From positions 1 to 31,927 of the IMG/VR virus record IMGVR_UViG_3300021373_001991: a DNA stretch of 31,927 nucleotides; one strand, written 5' to 3'. Origin of the DNA: a virus. The notes under the pieces were generated by a model. That model ran no database searches and was not told the DNA's origin. It worked only from the letters and a program-made list of their open reading frames with translations. Made by a program: the position numbers and the translations under genes. Shown here one piece after another: positions 1 through 7,511 of this stretch. Position 1 is the first letter of the stretch, and each line of letters opens with the position of its first letter.

Positions 1-386
1 TAATCTTCATAAGAATCTATATGAAAAACGTCATACCTAGTTGGCATACTTGCTACTATGTCAACTTCTTTTTTGTTTACAAAAAATCTGTGTTTTATCT
101 CTTTTGCTGATATATGTATGTCCTTTGGTACTAAACATATTCCATCAAAGTATGTATCATTTAAAAATGTGTGTACATATTTTTTATCCCATTCAGCTAC
201 TTCATAATCAAATGCAAAACTATCCTGTACATCTACATCATCCCAAACAACATAAAACATATCACTTAGAGCTTTACGTTGTGCTTGATCAAAACTTGTT
301 GCAAACTTAGCCGTAGGGAATCTATCGCACAGTTTTTTATACTGTGTTTTATTTTCTTTTGCAGACACGAAAATTATATCATACAT
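1..386 (-). CDS. GT-A-like glycosyltransferase family protein, 3' end cut by window edge
   Basis: Reading the minus strand from ATG at 386 gives 128 open codons to the window edge, starting MYDIIFVSAKENKTQYKK. The layout matches the transferase encoded at 7508-8398: an opening DIIF-S strand, a LC-RFP-AK segment (residues 19-27; LCNKLPWAK in the other), then an acidic pair in the place of the DGD motif. Here that stretch is YVVWDDVDV, with D49, D50 and D52. After it comes FAFDYEVAEWD (about residues 56-66), a block I associate with this transferase family in marine phages. The start lies 20 bases after the stop of the preceding gene. There is no Shine-Dalgarno sequence; instead a sigma-70-like promoter ends six bases before the ATG, so translation may be leaderless. 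The plus-strand reading frame over the same bases is a shadow. Activity is unproven because the metal-binding motif differs from the usual DxD. Confidence 0.82.
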   Translation of the reverse strand, partial: MYDIIFVSAKENKTQYKKLCDRFPTAKFATSFDQAQRKALSDMFYVVWDDVDVQDSFAFDYEVAEWDKKYVHTFLNDTYFDGICLVPKDIHISAKEIKHRFFVNKKEVDIVASMPTRYDVFHIDSYED

Positions 387-392
387 CTTGTT

Positions 393-421
393 ATTATACT
401 ACTTTTTTAGGGTTTAGTCAA
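393..421 (-). promoter_or_regulatory. sigma-70-like promoter before the last, truncated gene
   Basis: On the minus strand, TTGACT (421-416) is followed by exactly 17 bases and then TATAAT (398-393). This is five of six matches to the -35 consensus and a perfect -10. The -35 sits inside the last codons of the preceding gene. With a six-base discriminator (AACAAG) the predicted transcript begins at about 386, which is the A of the ATG. AT-rich DNA yields -10-like words by chance, but the matching -35 at ideal spacing makes this convincing. Confidence 0.7.
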
Positions 422-1534
422 GAAATATTCTTCTGTAGATTGAACAATATTTCTAGTTATTTCTTGCTTAAAATCAATGCTGTTATACACTTGTGCGTTC
501 TTTTTTAAGATAGGTTGCCAGCTTTTAAGCAACTTATAACGCTCTGTATGCTCTAAATGCACCCAGTGCTGTAAAGTATCGTGGAACAAATTAAAACGCA
601 CTGTAGGGTCTTGTATGCTGTCGTAGGAGGTGTTTAAGCCTGGTAAACGCAAGTTAATACCTATACTATCAAAGTAATCTAGTATTCCGTGTTGCCCTAA
701 TACTATACAAGGATGTCCAATAGCAATTGACCTAAATGTTTTTTCAGTAATAAACAATCCAGGTTCTTCAAAAAACGTTTCTGTAACAATACTAAGCTGA
801 CTTGCATTATAAATATCTCTATTTGTTACATTACCTAAGCCGCCGACTGTATTATCTACATCTACTCTATGCCCATACCCTGATACTAAATTATCATGTA
901 TTAAATTTTGTTTTTCTAACCAGTCAATGTGCCTACGTCTATGCGGCCTATCAGTCCTATTAAGACTGTTAAATTTTGCTAGGTCACTCCAATTACGTAA
1001 TACCTTGTCAATTACAAGACTGTCTTCCTTATACGCTGTTTTGGCATCCCACTCTATACCTCCCTGTATTTCTAACTTAGGATAAACGTTTGCATTTTTA
1101 CACCATTGTTGATATTCCTCATTTAATCTTAAATTACCACTTACAATTATTACACTGTTATTTGGCATTTTTCTTTGTTCCATATCATGATGTAATGCCT
1201 TAAACGAATTCCAATTTTCTCCAATATATGAATCACCTTCTACAATACTAATAATTGCAATTCTACATTTCCCTTGTTGTACAAGATGTATTACTTCTAT
1301 AGGAATATTTAAAAGTGTGTTAAAAGAATCTTGCGTTCCTACATCACCTGTCCATTGATGCGATAGTTTAGAAGTTTCAATAGGAAAAATACATTCAGTA
1401 CTTGGCTTGCCAAACCCAATTCCTAATTCAGGTGTTTTGTATCTTTGAATAAATTGTTTGTATGGTCGTACTTTTTTTATTTCAGGTACATGATCTAAAT
1501 TTAATCTGTCTGGTCTTATAAACTGGAATTTCAT
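407..1534 (-). CDS. putative GT-B-like glycosyltransferase, TEKT family member 3
   Basis: A 375-residue soluble protein without signal peptide or membrane segment. It shares a three-part signature with the products at 2799-3914 and 4868-6142. An N-terminal Rossmann-like part (about residues 85-145) contains an EG followed by a strand VIIVSGN and a YQQW. The middle has FNSLNRTDRPHRRRH. The C-terminal part has VTETFFEEPGLFITEKTFR and then a GHPCIVLG segment, about residues 245-280. The E-K of such a motif resembles the nucleotide-sugar site of GT10- and GT47-type enzymes, so I infer transfer of a sugar from an NDP donor, but the family assignment is not proven. The start ATG overlaps the preceding stop as TAATG and has a GAGG ribosome site. 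It lies between a methyltransferase and another transferase, in keeping with glycan assembly. Confidence 0.85.
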   Translation of the reverse strand: MKFQFIRPDRLNLDHVPEIKKVRPYKQFIQRYKTPELGIGFGKPSTECIFPIETSKLSHQWTGDVGTQDSFNTLLNIPIEVIHLVQQGKCRIAIISIVEGDSYIGENWNSFKALHHDMEQRKMPNNSVIIVSGNLRLNEEYQQWCKNANVYPKLEIQGGIEWDAKTAYKEDSLVIDKVLRNWSDLAKFNSLNRTDRPHRRRHIDWLEKQNLIHDNLVSGYGHRVDVDNTVGGLGNVTNRDIYNASQLSIVTETFFEEPGLFITEKTFRSIAIGHPCIVLGQHGILDYFDSIGINLRLPGLNTSYDSIQDPTVRFNLFHDTLQHWVHLEHTERYKLLKSWQPILKKNAQVYNSIDFKQEITRNIVQSTEEYFLTKP

Positions 1535-2118
1535 TATATACCTCTTGTAAGTATTACACCATTGTTGTCGCTGTATGCTATTTTATAACCATGTATTACC
1601 GCATAAGGTATTACAGGTCCATTTTTACCAAAGTATACTCCTGAGCTTTTGTCAAATGGTGTGTCATCGCATATTATGATACTTTCCTTGTCCATGTAAG
1701 GCATGCAACATACCATTTGTTCTAAATGTTCACGCTGACAATCAAAGTTTGTCATTTTAACGCCTCTAGTATTATATTCGCTTATAAGTTCTTTTTCTAC
1801 AGGACGTATATGATTCATAGTGCTTATCCAGTCATAATTATCTAGATACAACACACTAATAGATTTATCAAGATAAGTTTTTGCCCAACTAGAGCCTGCT
1901 TCCGCTACAATAAACTTTGTATTTTTAAGGTGTTTAAGAGATTTAGATGCATAATCTGTTACATCAACAGTATAAAAATCTTTGTTTAGTTTTTTTGAAA
2001 TGCTGTCAAACCATGCTGTACTACCTTCACCACGTTCGCTACCAATCTCTAATACAATAGAACGGTTGTCAGGTAATTGTTTTATAAATGGTTCTGCATA
2101 AAGATGAAAGTTAGCCAT
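1534..2118 (-). CDS. class I SAM-dependent methyltransferase-like protein
   Basis: The protein is 194 residues from the start I prefer. It has a Rossmann pattern: motif I LEIGSERGEGST (residues 23-34), an acidic end of strand 2 in FYTVDVTD (D52), then VLYLDNYDW (D93) and a strand with IIICDDTPF near residue 150. This arrangement is typical of small class I methyltransferases that act on sugars or other small molecules. An in-frame ATG at 2169 exists, but it would overlap the upstream gene by 44 bases and lacks a ribosome site. The ATG at 2118 lies seven bases after the upstream stop codon and is preceded by GAGG. In this cluster the likely role is O-methylation of a sugar, which is inference; cephalosporin-hydroxylase-like relatives share the fold and cannot be excluded. 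Confidence 0.82.
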   Translation of the reverse strand: MANFHLYAEPFIKQLPDNRSIVLEIGSERGEGSTAWFDSISKKLNKDFYTVDVTDYASKSLKHLKNTKFIVAEAGSSWAKTYLDKSISVLYLDNYDWISTMNHIRPVEKELISEYNTRGVKMTNFDCQREHLEQMVCCMPYMDKESIIICDDTPFDKSSGVYFGKNGPVIPYAVIHGYKIAYSDNNGVILTRGI

Positions 2119-2125
2119 AGATCCT

Positions 2126-2806
2126 CTACATAAATTGAGATCTTCTTGGTTCCTTTTCCCATGTGCCATTGCTAGTGTAATAAAATAATATTAAATTATC
2201 TCTTGACGTATCATCAGGCGTTTGTAATTGGTTAGGAAATCCATGTACAAGATCTGTATCGTATATCCAAAATGCAAGTCGATTAGGCTTAGGTGTTAAC
2301 CTATGCATACATTTTGTTTTTTTGTTATCCCAGAATTCTAAATCTCCGCCCCAAGACTCGTCCCAGCATTTATTTAAGTAAAGTATTAAATTAACTTTTC
2401 TGTTAAGTTTAATTTGATCGTTCCAATTAAAATCTGTATGTAGATCTAATTTGTAACCGTTGTGTACCTTACATAACCCTCCACCACGTAAATGTGGATC
2501 TGCTACAAGTCCAGTAATACCAATTTGTTCTTGTAACCAGTTTATAGTTTTACTTGAATTAAAAGTGTTTTGTAATGTTTCTATTAGTGGTGCGTTTACA
2601 GGGTTTCTGCATTCTGATCTACTACTAGAATCATTTGCAAATGTACTCCACTGTGCATCAGGAATATCAGTAATCTGTTTAACTACTGCTTCGTATATGT
2701 TCTGAGGCAAAAAATTATCAACAATCCAAATATCTGTAGGATCGCTGCTAACTTTTTTTGGTGTAATATCTAAACTGTTAAAGTGTTGATAAATTTCATT
2801 ATGCAT
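2126..2806 (-). CDS. 2OG-Fe(II) oxygenase family protein
   Basis: A 226-residue protein with the complete facial triad of the 2-oxoglutarate/Fe(II) dioxygenases: HTD at 123-125 (H123, D125), the distal H188 in DLVHGFPN, and R202 fourteen residues later to hold 2-oxoglutarate. Strands such as NLILYLN (139-145) and GGDLEFWD (153-160) complete the double-stranded beta-helix in the usual order for the prolyl-hydroxylase-like subgroup. Such oxygenases are frequent in marine T4-like phages. The start overlaps the preceding transferase by eight bases (ATGCATAA). The reaction is probably hydroxylation or oxidation of a sugar, protein or nucleotide; its neighbours favour a glycan intermediate, but the substrate cannot be read from sequence. 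Confidence 0.92.
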   Translation of the reverse strand: MHNEIYQHFNSLDITPKKVSSDPTDIWIVDNFLPQNIYEAVVKQITDIPDAQWSTFANDSSSRSECRNPVNAPLIETLQNTFNSSKTINWLQEQIGITGLVADPHLRGGGLCKVHNGYKLDLHTDFNWNDQIKLNRKVNLILYLNKCWDESWGGDLEFWDNKKTKCMHRLTPKPNRLAFWIYDTDLVHGFPNQLQTPDDTSRDNLILFYYTSNGTWEKEPRRSQFM

Positions 2807-3914
2807 TTTGTTTCTCTACAAGTTTACGAAAATTGTACTCGGTAATTTCTTTTATACCTTCTAGTACATCTGCATACTCTTGTGGAGGAAGATTGCAAAT
2901 GCGAGTAATTTCGTCTACAATCATATTTATCCGTTTTTTGTTGTCTGTTTCTACATCATAAGATTCGTCTATATACGGATTAAATGTTTTAAAACCTAAT
3001 GCTCTAAAGTCCACAAGCATGCGAGGTGTGCTAAACGCAATAAATGGTTTCTTACATGCTACAGCCTTGTATGTTTTCTCTGTGATACTTGTAGGTGCAA
3101 ATGATCTATCGTACTCACTTTTGTTTGTATAATAGGTTTGATCAAAATGTGTTTCAATAGCAATATGAAAGTCTGCTGATAATATTGCATCATATGTTAC
3201 ATTTGACCATTTGTTTAATACACTGGTATTTGTATCTAATTCATGTGGACATTCTTTAAGCCAACGATATGCTATTTTGCTTGTTGGTACAGATCTTTTT
3301 TCTAAATCTTCAACTATTTGTTTTGCTTTAAAAACTTTTGGAGGATTTTGGTATGGCCATATATTAAAAAAACTGTATTTGAAATGTTCTTGTAGCACAC
3401 CACTGTCAATTAGTTTTACATATAGCATTGCTCGCCAGTCTCTGTAGTTACGGCTAAGACTGCTAAACTTGTGTGTAATATCTGCATCGTGTGATTCTGG
3501 TATAGTTACTTCTTTGAGCAAATAGTTATCAACTACAATATTACAATCTCTACCATGCTTTGCAAGGTACGATAATAAAAATTGTTTATGGTTTTCATCC
3601 ATAACAATAACTTTAATATCGTCAAATCCTAAACTGTATTTTATTAGTGTGTTCTTAAGGTCTTCTGCAAAGTCAATGCTAAATGTTTCGCTATCGTTTT
3701 CATGTACTAAATGTACATCTTTAAAACGTTTGATATGATTCCAATTTGGTTCATTTAGTGCATTTAACAAAGGTATATTTTCCATAAGTGAATCATATGG
3801 ATGATGATAGTAGACTACTTCATTGCTATCTAAGTCTACATTAGTTAAATCTTGTACAACACTAAATTCTAAATCATGTGACCATTTTTTGCCTGTTTTA
3901 CTGTATACGCTCAT
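2799..3914 (-). CDS. putative GT-B-like glycosyltransferase, TEKT family member 2
   Basis: A 371-residue protein and the most divergent of three paralogues in this window. It keeps FSSLSRNYRDWRAMLYVKL (residues about 150-170), where the others have FNSLNR or FLCFQRR, and later IETHFD, then SITEKTYKAVACKKPFIAF and GFKTFN with DESYD. The 14-residue stretch between IETHFD and ITEK is longer than in its relatives. The N-terminal third is Rossmann-like with alternating strands and helices. The start lies within the end of the epimerase gene (17-base overlap) and has an AAGGA site eight bases upstream. I infer a sugar transferase using an NDP-sugar donor; acceptor and donor are unknown. The direct contact with the epimerase gene suggests a GDP-sugar donor, which is a guess from position. 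Confidence 0.82.
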   Translation of the reverse strand: MSVYSKTGKKWSHDLEFSVVQDLTNVDLDSNEVVYYHHPYDSLMENIPLLNALNEPNWNHIKRFKDVHLVHENDSETFSIDFAEDLKNTLIKYSLGFDDIKVIVMDENHKQFLLSYLAKHGRDCNIVVDNYLLKEVTIPESHDADITHKFSSLSRNYRDWRAMLYVKLIDSGVLQEHFKYSFFNIWPYQNPPKVFKAKQIVEDLEKRSVPTSKIAYRWLKECPHELDTNTSVLNKWSNVTYDAILSADFHIAIETHFDQTYYTNKSEYDRSFAPTSITEKTYKAVACKKPFIAFSTPRMLVDFRALGFKTFNPYIDESYDVETDNKKRINMIVDEITRICNLPPQEYADVLEGIKEITEYNFRKLVEKQNA

Positions 3915-4866
3915 CGCATTGTTCCTTTATCCATGCATAGGTATGTTTCAAACCATATTCTAAATCTTCGTCCGGTCTCCATCCAAGTAGTTCTTCAATA
4001 AGATCATTGTGACTTGTTCTGCCCATTACACCAACTGGACCGTCAACGTTTATAATTTCTAATTGATTTTTACCTGCAATTTGTCCTATAAGTTGAGCAA
4101 GGTCATTAATAGCAATCATTCTTTCGCTACCTAAGTTTACAGGTTGGTCAATATTGCTTTCCATTATTTTAAGTAGGCCTTTTATACATTCTTCAATATA
4201 TAAAAAACTTCTTGTTTGTGTTCCAGGACCCCATATTTCTACAACGTTTTGGCAAAGTGCTACTTTCCTACATAGTGCCGCGGGTGCTTTTTCCTTGCCA
4301 TCACACCAACTACCAAGTGGACCAAATACGTTGTGTAGTCTTACAACTTTTGCATCTATATCATAATTTTTTCTATGTGTAAGATATAATCGTTCACTGA
4401 ACAATTTTTCCCAACCATATTCTGTATCTGGTTCTGCAGGATATGCACTACTTTCTTCGCAAAGAGGATTGTTAGGATCTAACTGATTACGTTCAGGATA
4501 TACACATGCACTACTTGTGTAAAGTATTTTTTTAATACCTTTTTTAGTTGCTTCATGTAGTACATTTAAATTTATTAATGCACTGTTATGCATTATATCA
4601 CTGTCATGATCACCAATGCCGATATAACCTGTGCCGCCCATGTCTGCTGCAAGTTGGTATATTTCATCTAACTCTTTGTTTATACAGCCAGCAACAAAGT
4701 CTGGATTACGTAAATCTACTTGAAAAAATTCTTGTGCCTTTGTAGGTTCAAAAGCAGGTTGTTTTATATCTGCACCTATTACATAATGTCCTTGTTCAAC
4801 TAGTTTGTTAACTAGATGATGTCCTATGAAGCCGCCTGCTCCACATACTAGTATTTTCTTTTTCAT
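3898..4866 (-). CDS. GDP-mannose 3,5-epimerase-like NAD-dependent epimerase
   Basis: An extended SDR with an NAD site GAGGFIG (residues 9-15) and an LAADMGG-like signature (72-78). GDP-mannose 3,5-epimerase converts GDP-D-mannose to GDP-L-galactose or GDP-L-gulose. The residues known to matter in the plant enzyme (C145, Y174, K178, K217 in Arabidopsis) appear here as C121 in SSACVYP, Y150 and K154 in YGWEK, and K193 in KEKAPAA, all at a constant offset of 24. Also typical are RLHNVFGP and WGPGTQTRSF. The length of 322 residues is close to the family core. I chose ATG 4866, one base after the preceding stop with GGAA upstream, over the in-frame ATG at 4878, which has no ribosome site. The enzyme would supply the nucleotide sugar for the surrounding transferases. 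Exact product stereochemistry is not determined by sequence. Confidence 0.93.
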   Translation of the reverse strand: MKKKILVCGAGGFIGHHLVNKLVEQGHYVIGADIKQPAFEPTKAQEFFQVDLRNPDFVAGCINKELDEIYQLAADMGGTGYIGIGDHDSDIMHNSALINLNVLHEATKKGIKKILYTSSACVYPERNQLDPNNPLCEESSAYPAEPDTEYGWEKLFSERLYLTHRKNYDIDAKVVRLHNVFGPLGSWCDGKEKAPAALCRKVALCQNVVEIWGPGTQTRSFLYIEECIKGLLKIMESNIDQPVNLGSERMIAINDLAQLIGQIAGKNQLEIINVDGPVGVMGRTSHNDLIEELLGWRPDEDLEYGLKHTYAWIKEQCDERIQ

Positions 4867-4867
4867 T

Positions 4868-6142
4868 TTAGTTTCCATATTTTTCTGTTATTATATCTAA
4901 TTCAGTATCAGGTATTGTTTTTAAAAGATTAAAGTTGTATTCAACTATCTCTGCTACTTCTTTTGTAAAGTTTAATTTTACTAGATCAGACCAACCTGAT
5001 ATTACATGTACTACATCACAAATCCTGTTTATACGTTCTACAGGATCAGCAATATTATCATAATCTTCTGACCACCATTGGTCAAATGTTTTGAATCCCA
5101 TGTCTTTTATGTGTTGTAAACTTCCTTTTGCACCCATCATTATAAATGGCTGTTTATATGCAATAGGCTTATAAGTTTTTTCTGTAATGTGTATTTCGTC
5201 AGTAAAGAAAAAAGTTTCACTGATAATATTTATTAGGCTGTTTTTAAAATAATGCTCTATTGACTCTTCAGTTGACTCCATAGGATAACTGTTAAAGTTT
5301 GGATTATCTAGTACTAAAGGTAGTTTGTTTTTACTAGTTGCAATATCTTCTTGGGCTATACCTAAATTAGGATAACGTTTTATAAGGTAATCAACATTAC
5401 TTTCAAATGACCTGCCCGACTCTGGTTGTTTACTATCCATACTCATATAAAATTTATCAAGTAAGTTTCTTTTAAACATTTTAATAAAAAAAGAAAGTCT
5501 ATGATCGCTGTATCTACGTTGAAAACACAAGAAGTCTTTTTCTCTTGGTCCCACTTTATAAGGTTCTTCTTTGAGAAGTGTTTGTTCTACGTTTGTTCTA
5601 TGTACTTTAAATGTAGGAAAATACTCTACATTTATTTTAGGGCCTATTGTACCATCTGACCATTTGTTATACAAATCTTGTCCATTAGCACAATTAGTAA
5701 AGTAAACAACTTTGTCTAAAGGTATTTCATAATGATTAAAAAATCGTGTCATTACTTCCCAATGTTTGGGAGTTGCCCATCCTTCAAAAGGAATAGTAAC
5801 AAGTACATATCCATTACCATGTTGTATTTGGTCCCTAACTGTAGAAGTAGGAGGATTATTAACAAATGGTCCATCAGTAATACTAAAAAGTTTTGTCCAA
5901 TCTCTATAATAATACGATGTAAAATTTAATTCGTAAAAATACTTTTTATCTTGCGGAATCTCAAATGCAGAAATAATTTCTTTGTTTTTAAATGACTGAA
6001 ACACTACTGGTGCTTGTACATTATCATCTATGTGTCCTTCATTCATAGCATGATTTATATCTTCTATAGTAGGCACTCTATTGTTAGTTATTGGCCATTT
6101 AGGTCCACACCATTTGTATGCAAAACTTAAAGTTTTAGACAT
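4868..6142 (-). CDS. putative GT-B-like glycosyltransferase, TEKT family member 1
   Basis: At 424 residues this is the longest of the three paralogues and shows the family signature most clearly. It has an N-terminal Rossmann-like part with VVYFTNCANGQDLYNKW (about 165-181), a central FLCFQRRYSDHRLSFF (about 225-240), and ISETFFFTDEIHITEKTYK (about 325-343) followed by PFIMMGAKG and GFKTFDQWWSEDYD. The paired E and K in ITEKTYK resemble the donor site of GT10-like enzymes. No signal peptide or membrane helix is visible, so it should act in the infected host's cytoplasm. Its ATG overlaps the radical SAM gene by eight bases (ATGTCTAA) and has AAGGA eight bases upstream. It directly precedes the epimerase gene. 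Function is inferred, not demonstrated. Confidence 0.84.
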   Translation of the reverse strand: MSKTLSFAYKWCGPKWPITNNRVPTIEDINHAMNEGHIDDNVQAPVVFQSFKNKEIISAFEIPQDKKYFYELNFTSYYYRDWTKLFSITDGPFVNNPPTSTVRDQIQHGNGYVLVTIPFEGWATPKHWEVMTRFFNHYEIPLDKVVYFTNCANGQDLYNKWSDGTIGPKINVEYFPTFKVHRTNVEQTLLKEEPYKVGPREKDFLCFQRRYSDHRLSFFIKMFKRNLLDKFYMSMDSKQPESGRSFESNVDYLIKRYPNLGIAQEDIATSKNKLPLVLDNPNFNSYPMESTEESIEHYFKNSLINIISETFFFTDEIHITEKTYKPIAYKQPFIMMGAKGSLQHIKDMGFKTFDQWWSEDYDNIADPVERINRICDVVHVISGWSDLVKLNFTKEVAEIVEYNFNLLKTIPDTELDIITEKYGN

Positions 6143-7511
6143 TACCGCAATCCTTATAAAATTTTTCTAACTCAGGAAATGTTTCTACTAAATTAGTTTT
6201 TCTTCTTCGGTCATATTCTGAAAACCACGAATAGAAGTTACGCATACCGTTTATAATTTTATCTTGGTCATATTCTGTATTTTTCATGTAGTCTATTACA
6301 CGCCTAAATCTTTCGTACTCTAAAGAACTAAATTTTGTTCGGTCTTTGTCATCAGTATTATCTTGTATAAATTTTAGATGTTTTTCCATGTAAGGTAAAA
6401 ACTCGTCTTTGGGTAAAATATTCATATCAAATTGTAGTGGCTCTTTTAAATACGGTGTATCAAATCTTACACGTTGCCACTGAGTTTCATTGTCATCTGT
6501 ATTATATTTTTTACGCCATTCTAATATTTTTTCTAACAAACTATCAAAACTTGTAACTACAAATAAGTTAAATGTAACCATAAATGTTACAGGCCAACCC
6601 GTTGCTGTAAGATAGTAATCTAAGTTACGTTCCCATAGTTTAATGTCTAGTCCTGTACGTGTATATTCTGCACGTTTACCCCAAGTGTCGATACTTGTGT
6701 ATAATTTAAAACTGTTGATGCAACCTTTTTCTTTTAAATCTTTTACACGTTCTACTAACCTATATACCATTGCAGGTTTAACACCCATGTTACTGTTAAG
6801 TTCAATATTAAGATGTGGCTTAGGATTCTGTTCTAATTCGTCAAACAGGCGCCATGTGCTTTTATGCATCAACGGTTCGCCACCTGTTACACGCAAAATG
6901 TTTAGTGTCTTGCTTACTTCAGGCCACCATTTCCACCATGCGTCTACATAAGGGTTAGTATCTTCTTCATATAATTCAAACCAATCAATGTCATTACGAT
7001 GTTCTGTACTGTTACTATATGGACCGTTTTGTTTTATTTCGTTGTAGTATCTACTACTAAATTTAGGATGACAATAGCCGCATTTAAAGTTACATTCATT
7101 ACTAAAGTTAACTTCAATATATTCAGGGTTAATATTGTAATCCCAAGGATTGCTTGTAATTTCTTCTATTCTTTGTGGTGTATATATACTTGATGTTTTT
7201 ATGTGCCTATCACTTACATAGTCTTTGCCCATACATTCTATGTTCCAGCAATATTGACATCCACTCGGTTTCTGTCCGTTAAGCATAGCAAGTCTTTCTT
7301 GCTTTTTTTGTGGAGTGTTATGTAGTTGACTAGGATTTTCTTCTAGTCCTTCTAATGGAATCTTATGGGGAGCAGGATGATAGCAACTATGTGTTTCACC
7401 AGTTTGCAAATATATTGTTACATGGTGCCATTTAGCCAAACAAAAAGTAGGCGATATGTCTCGCTCTACTTTTGGCATGACTTCTTTGATTCTAATTAGC
7501 TCAGTATTCAT
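6135..7511 (-). CDS. radical SAM protein with an N-terminal twitch-like cysteine cluster
   Basis: A 458-residue enzyme. The radical SAM [4Fe-4S] motif is C140, C144 and C147 in CNFKCGYC, followed by the SAM-binding TGGEP at 209-213. Before the core is a second cysteine set, C24, C43, C85 and C88 (with C93 close by), the last pair in GCQYCW. This spacing suggests an auxiliary iron-sulfur cluster of the twitch type, placed N-terminally rather than after the core as in SPASM proteins. Family members are found in marine T4-like phages. Substrate is unknown; a sugar or peptide modification is plausible given neighbouring transferases. The start forms an ATGA overlap with the upstream gene. Such enzymes use host reductants and S-adenosylmethionine. 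Confidence 0.92.
   Translation of the reverse strand: MNTELIRIKEVMPKVERDISPTFCLAKWHHVTIYLQTGETHSCYHPAPHKIPLEGLEENPSQLHNTPQKKQERLAMLNGQKPSGCQYCWNIECMGKDYVSDRHIKTSSIYTPQRIEEITSNPWDYNINPEYIEVNFSNECNFKCGYCHPKFSSRYYNEIKQNGPYSNSTEHRNDIDWFELYEEDTNPYVDAWWKWWPEVSKTLNILRVTGGEPLMHKSTWRLFDELEQNPKPHLNIELNSNMGVKPAMVYRLVERVKDLKEKGCINSFKLYTSIDTWGKRAEYTRTGLDIKLWERNLDYYLTATGWPVTFMVTFNLFVVTSFDSLLEKILEWRKKYNTDDNETQWQRVRFDTPYLKEPLQFDMNILPKDEFLPYMEKHLKFIQDNTDDKDRTKFSSLEYERFRRVIDYMKNTEYDQDKIINGMRNFYSWFSEYDRRRKTNLVETFPELEKFYKDCGNV

Noticed and set aside
41-310. Plus-strand open frame of 89 codons at the left end
   Set aside because: It is antisense to the real minus-strand gene that starts at 386; the minus reading shows family motifs, whereas the plus reading is low-complexity (rich in L, H, Q).
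2921-2935. GATAAATA-like words inside genes as late promoters
   Set aside because: Near matches are frequent in AT-rich coding sequence; only elements in gaps at plausible distances from a start codon were kept.
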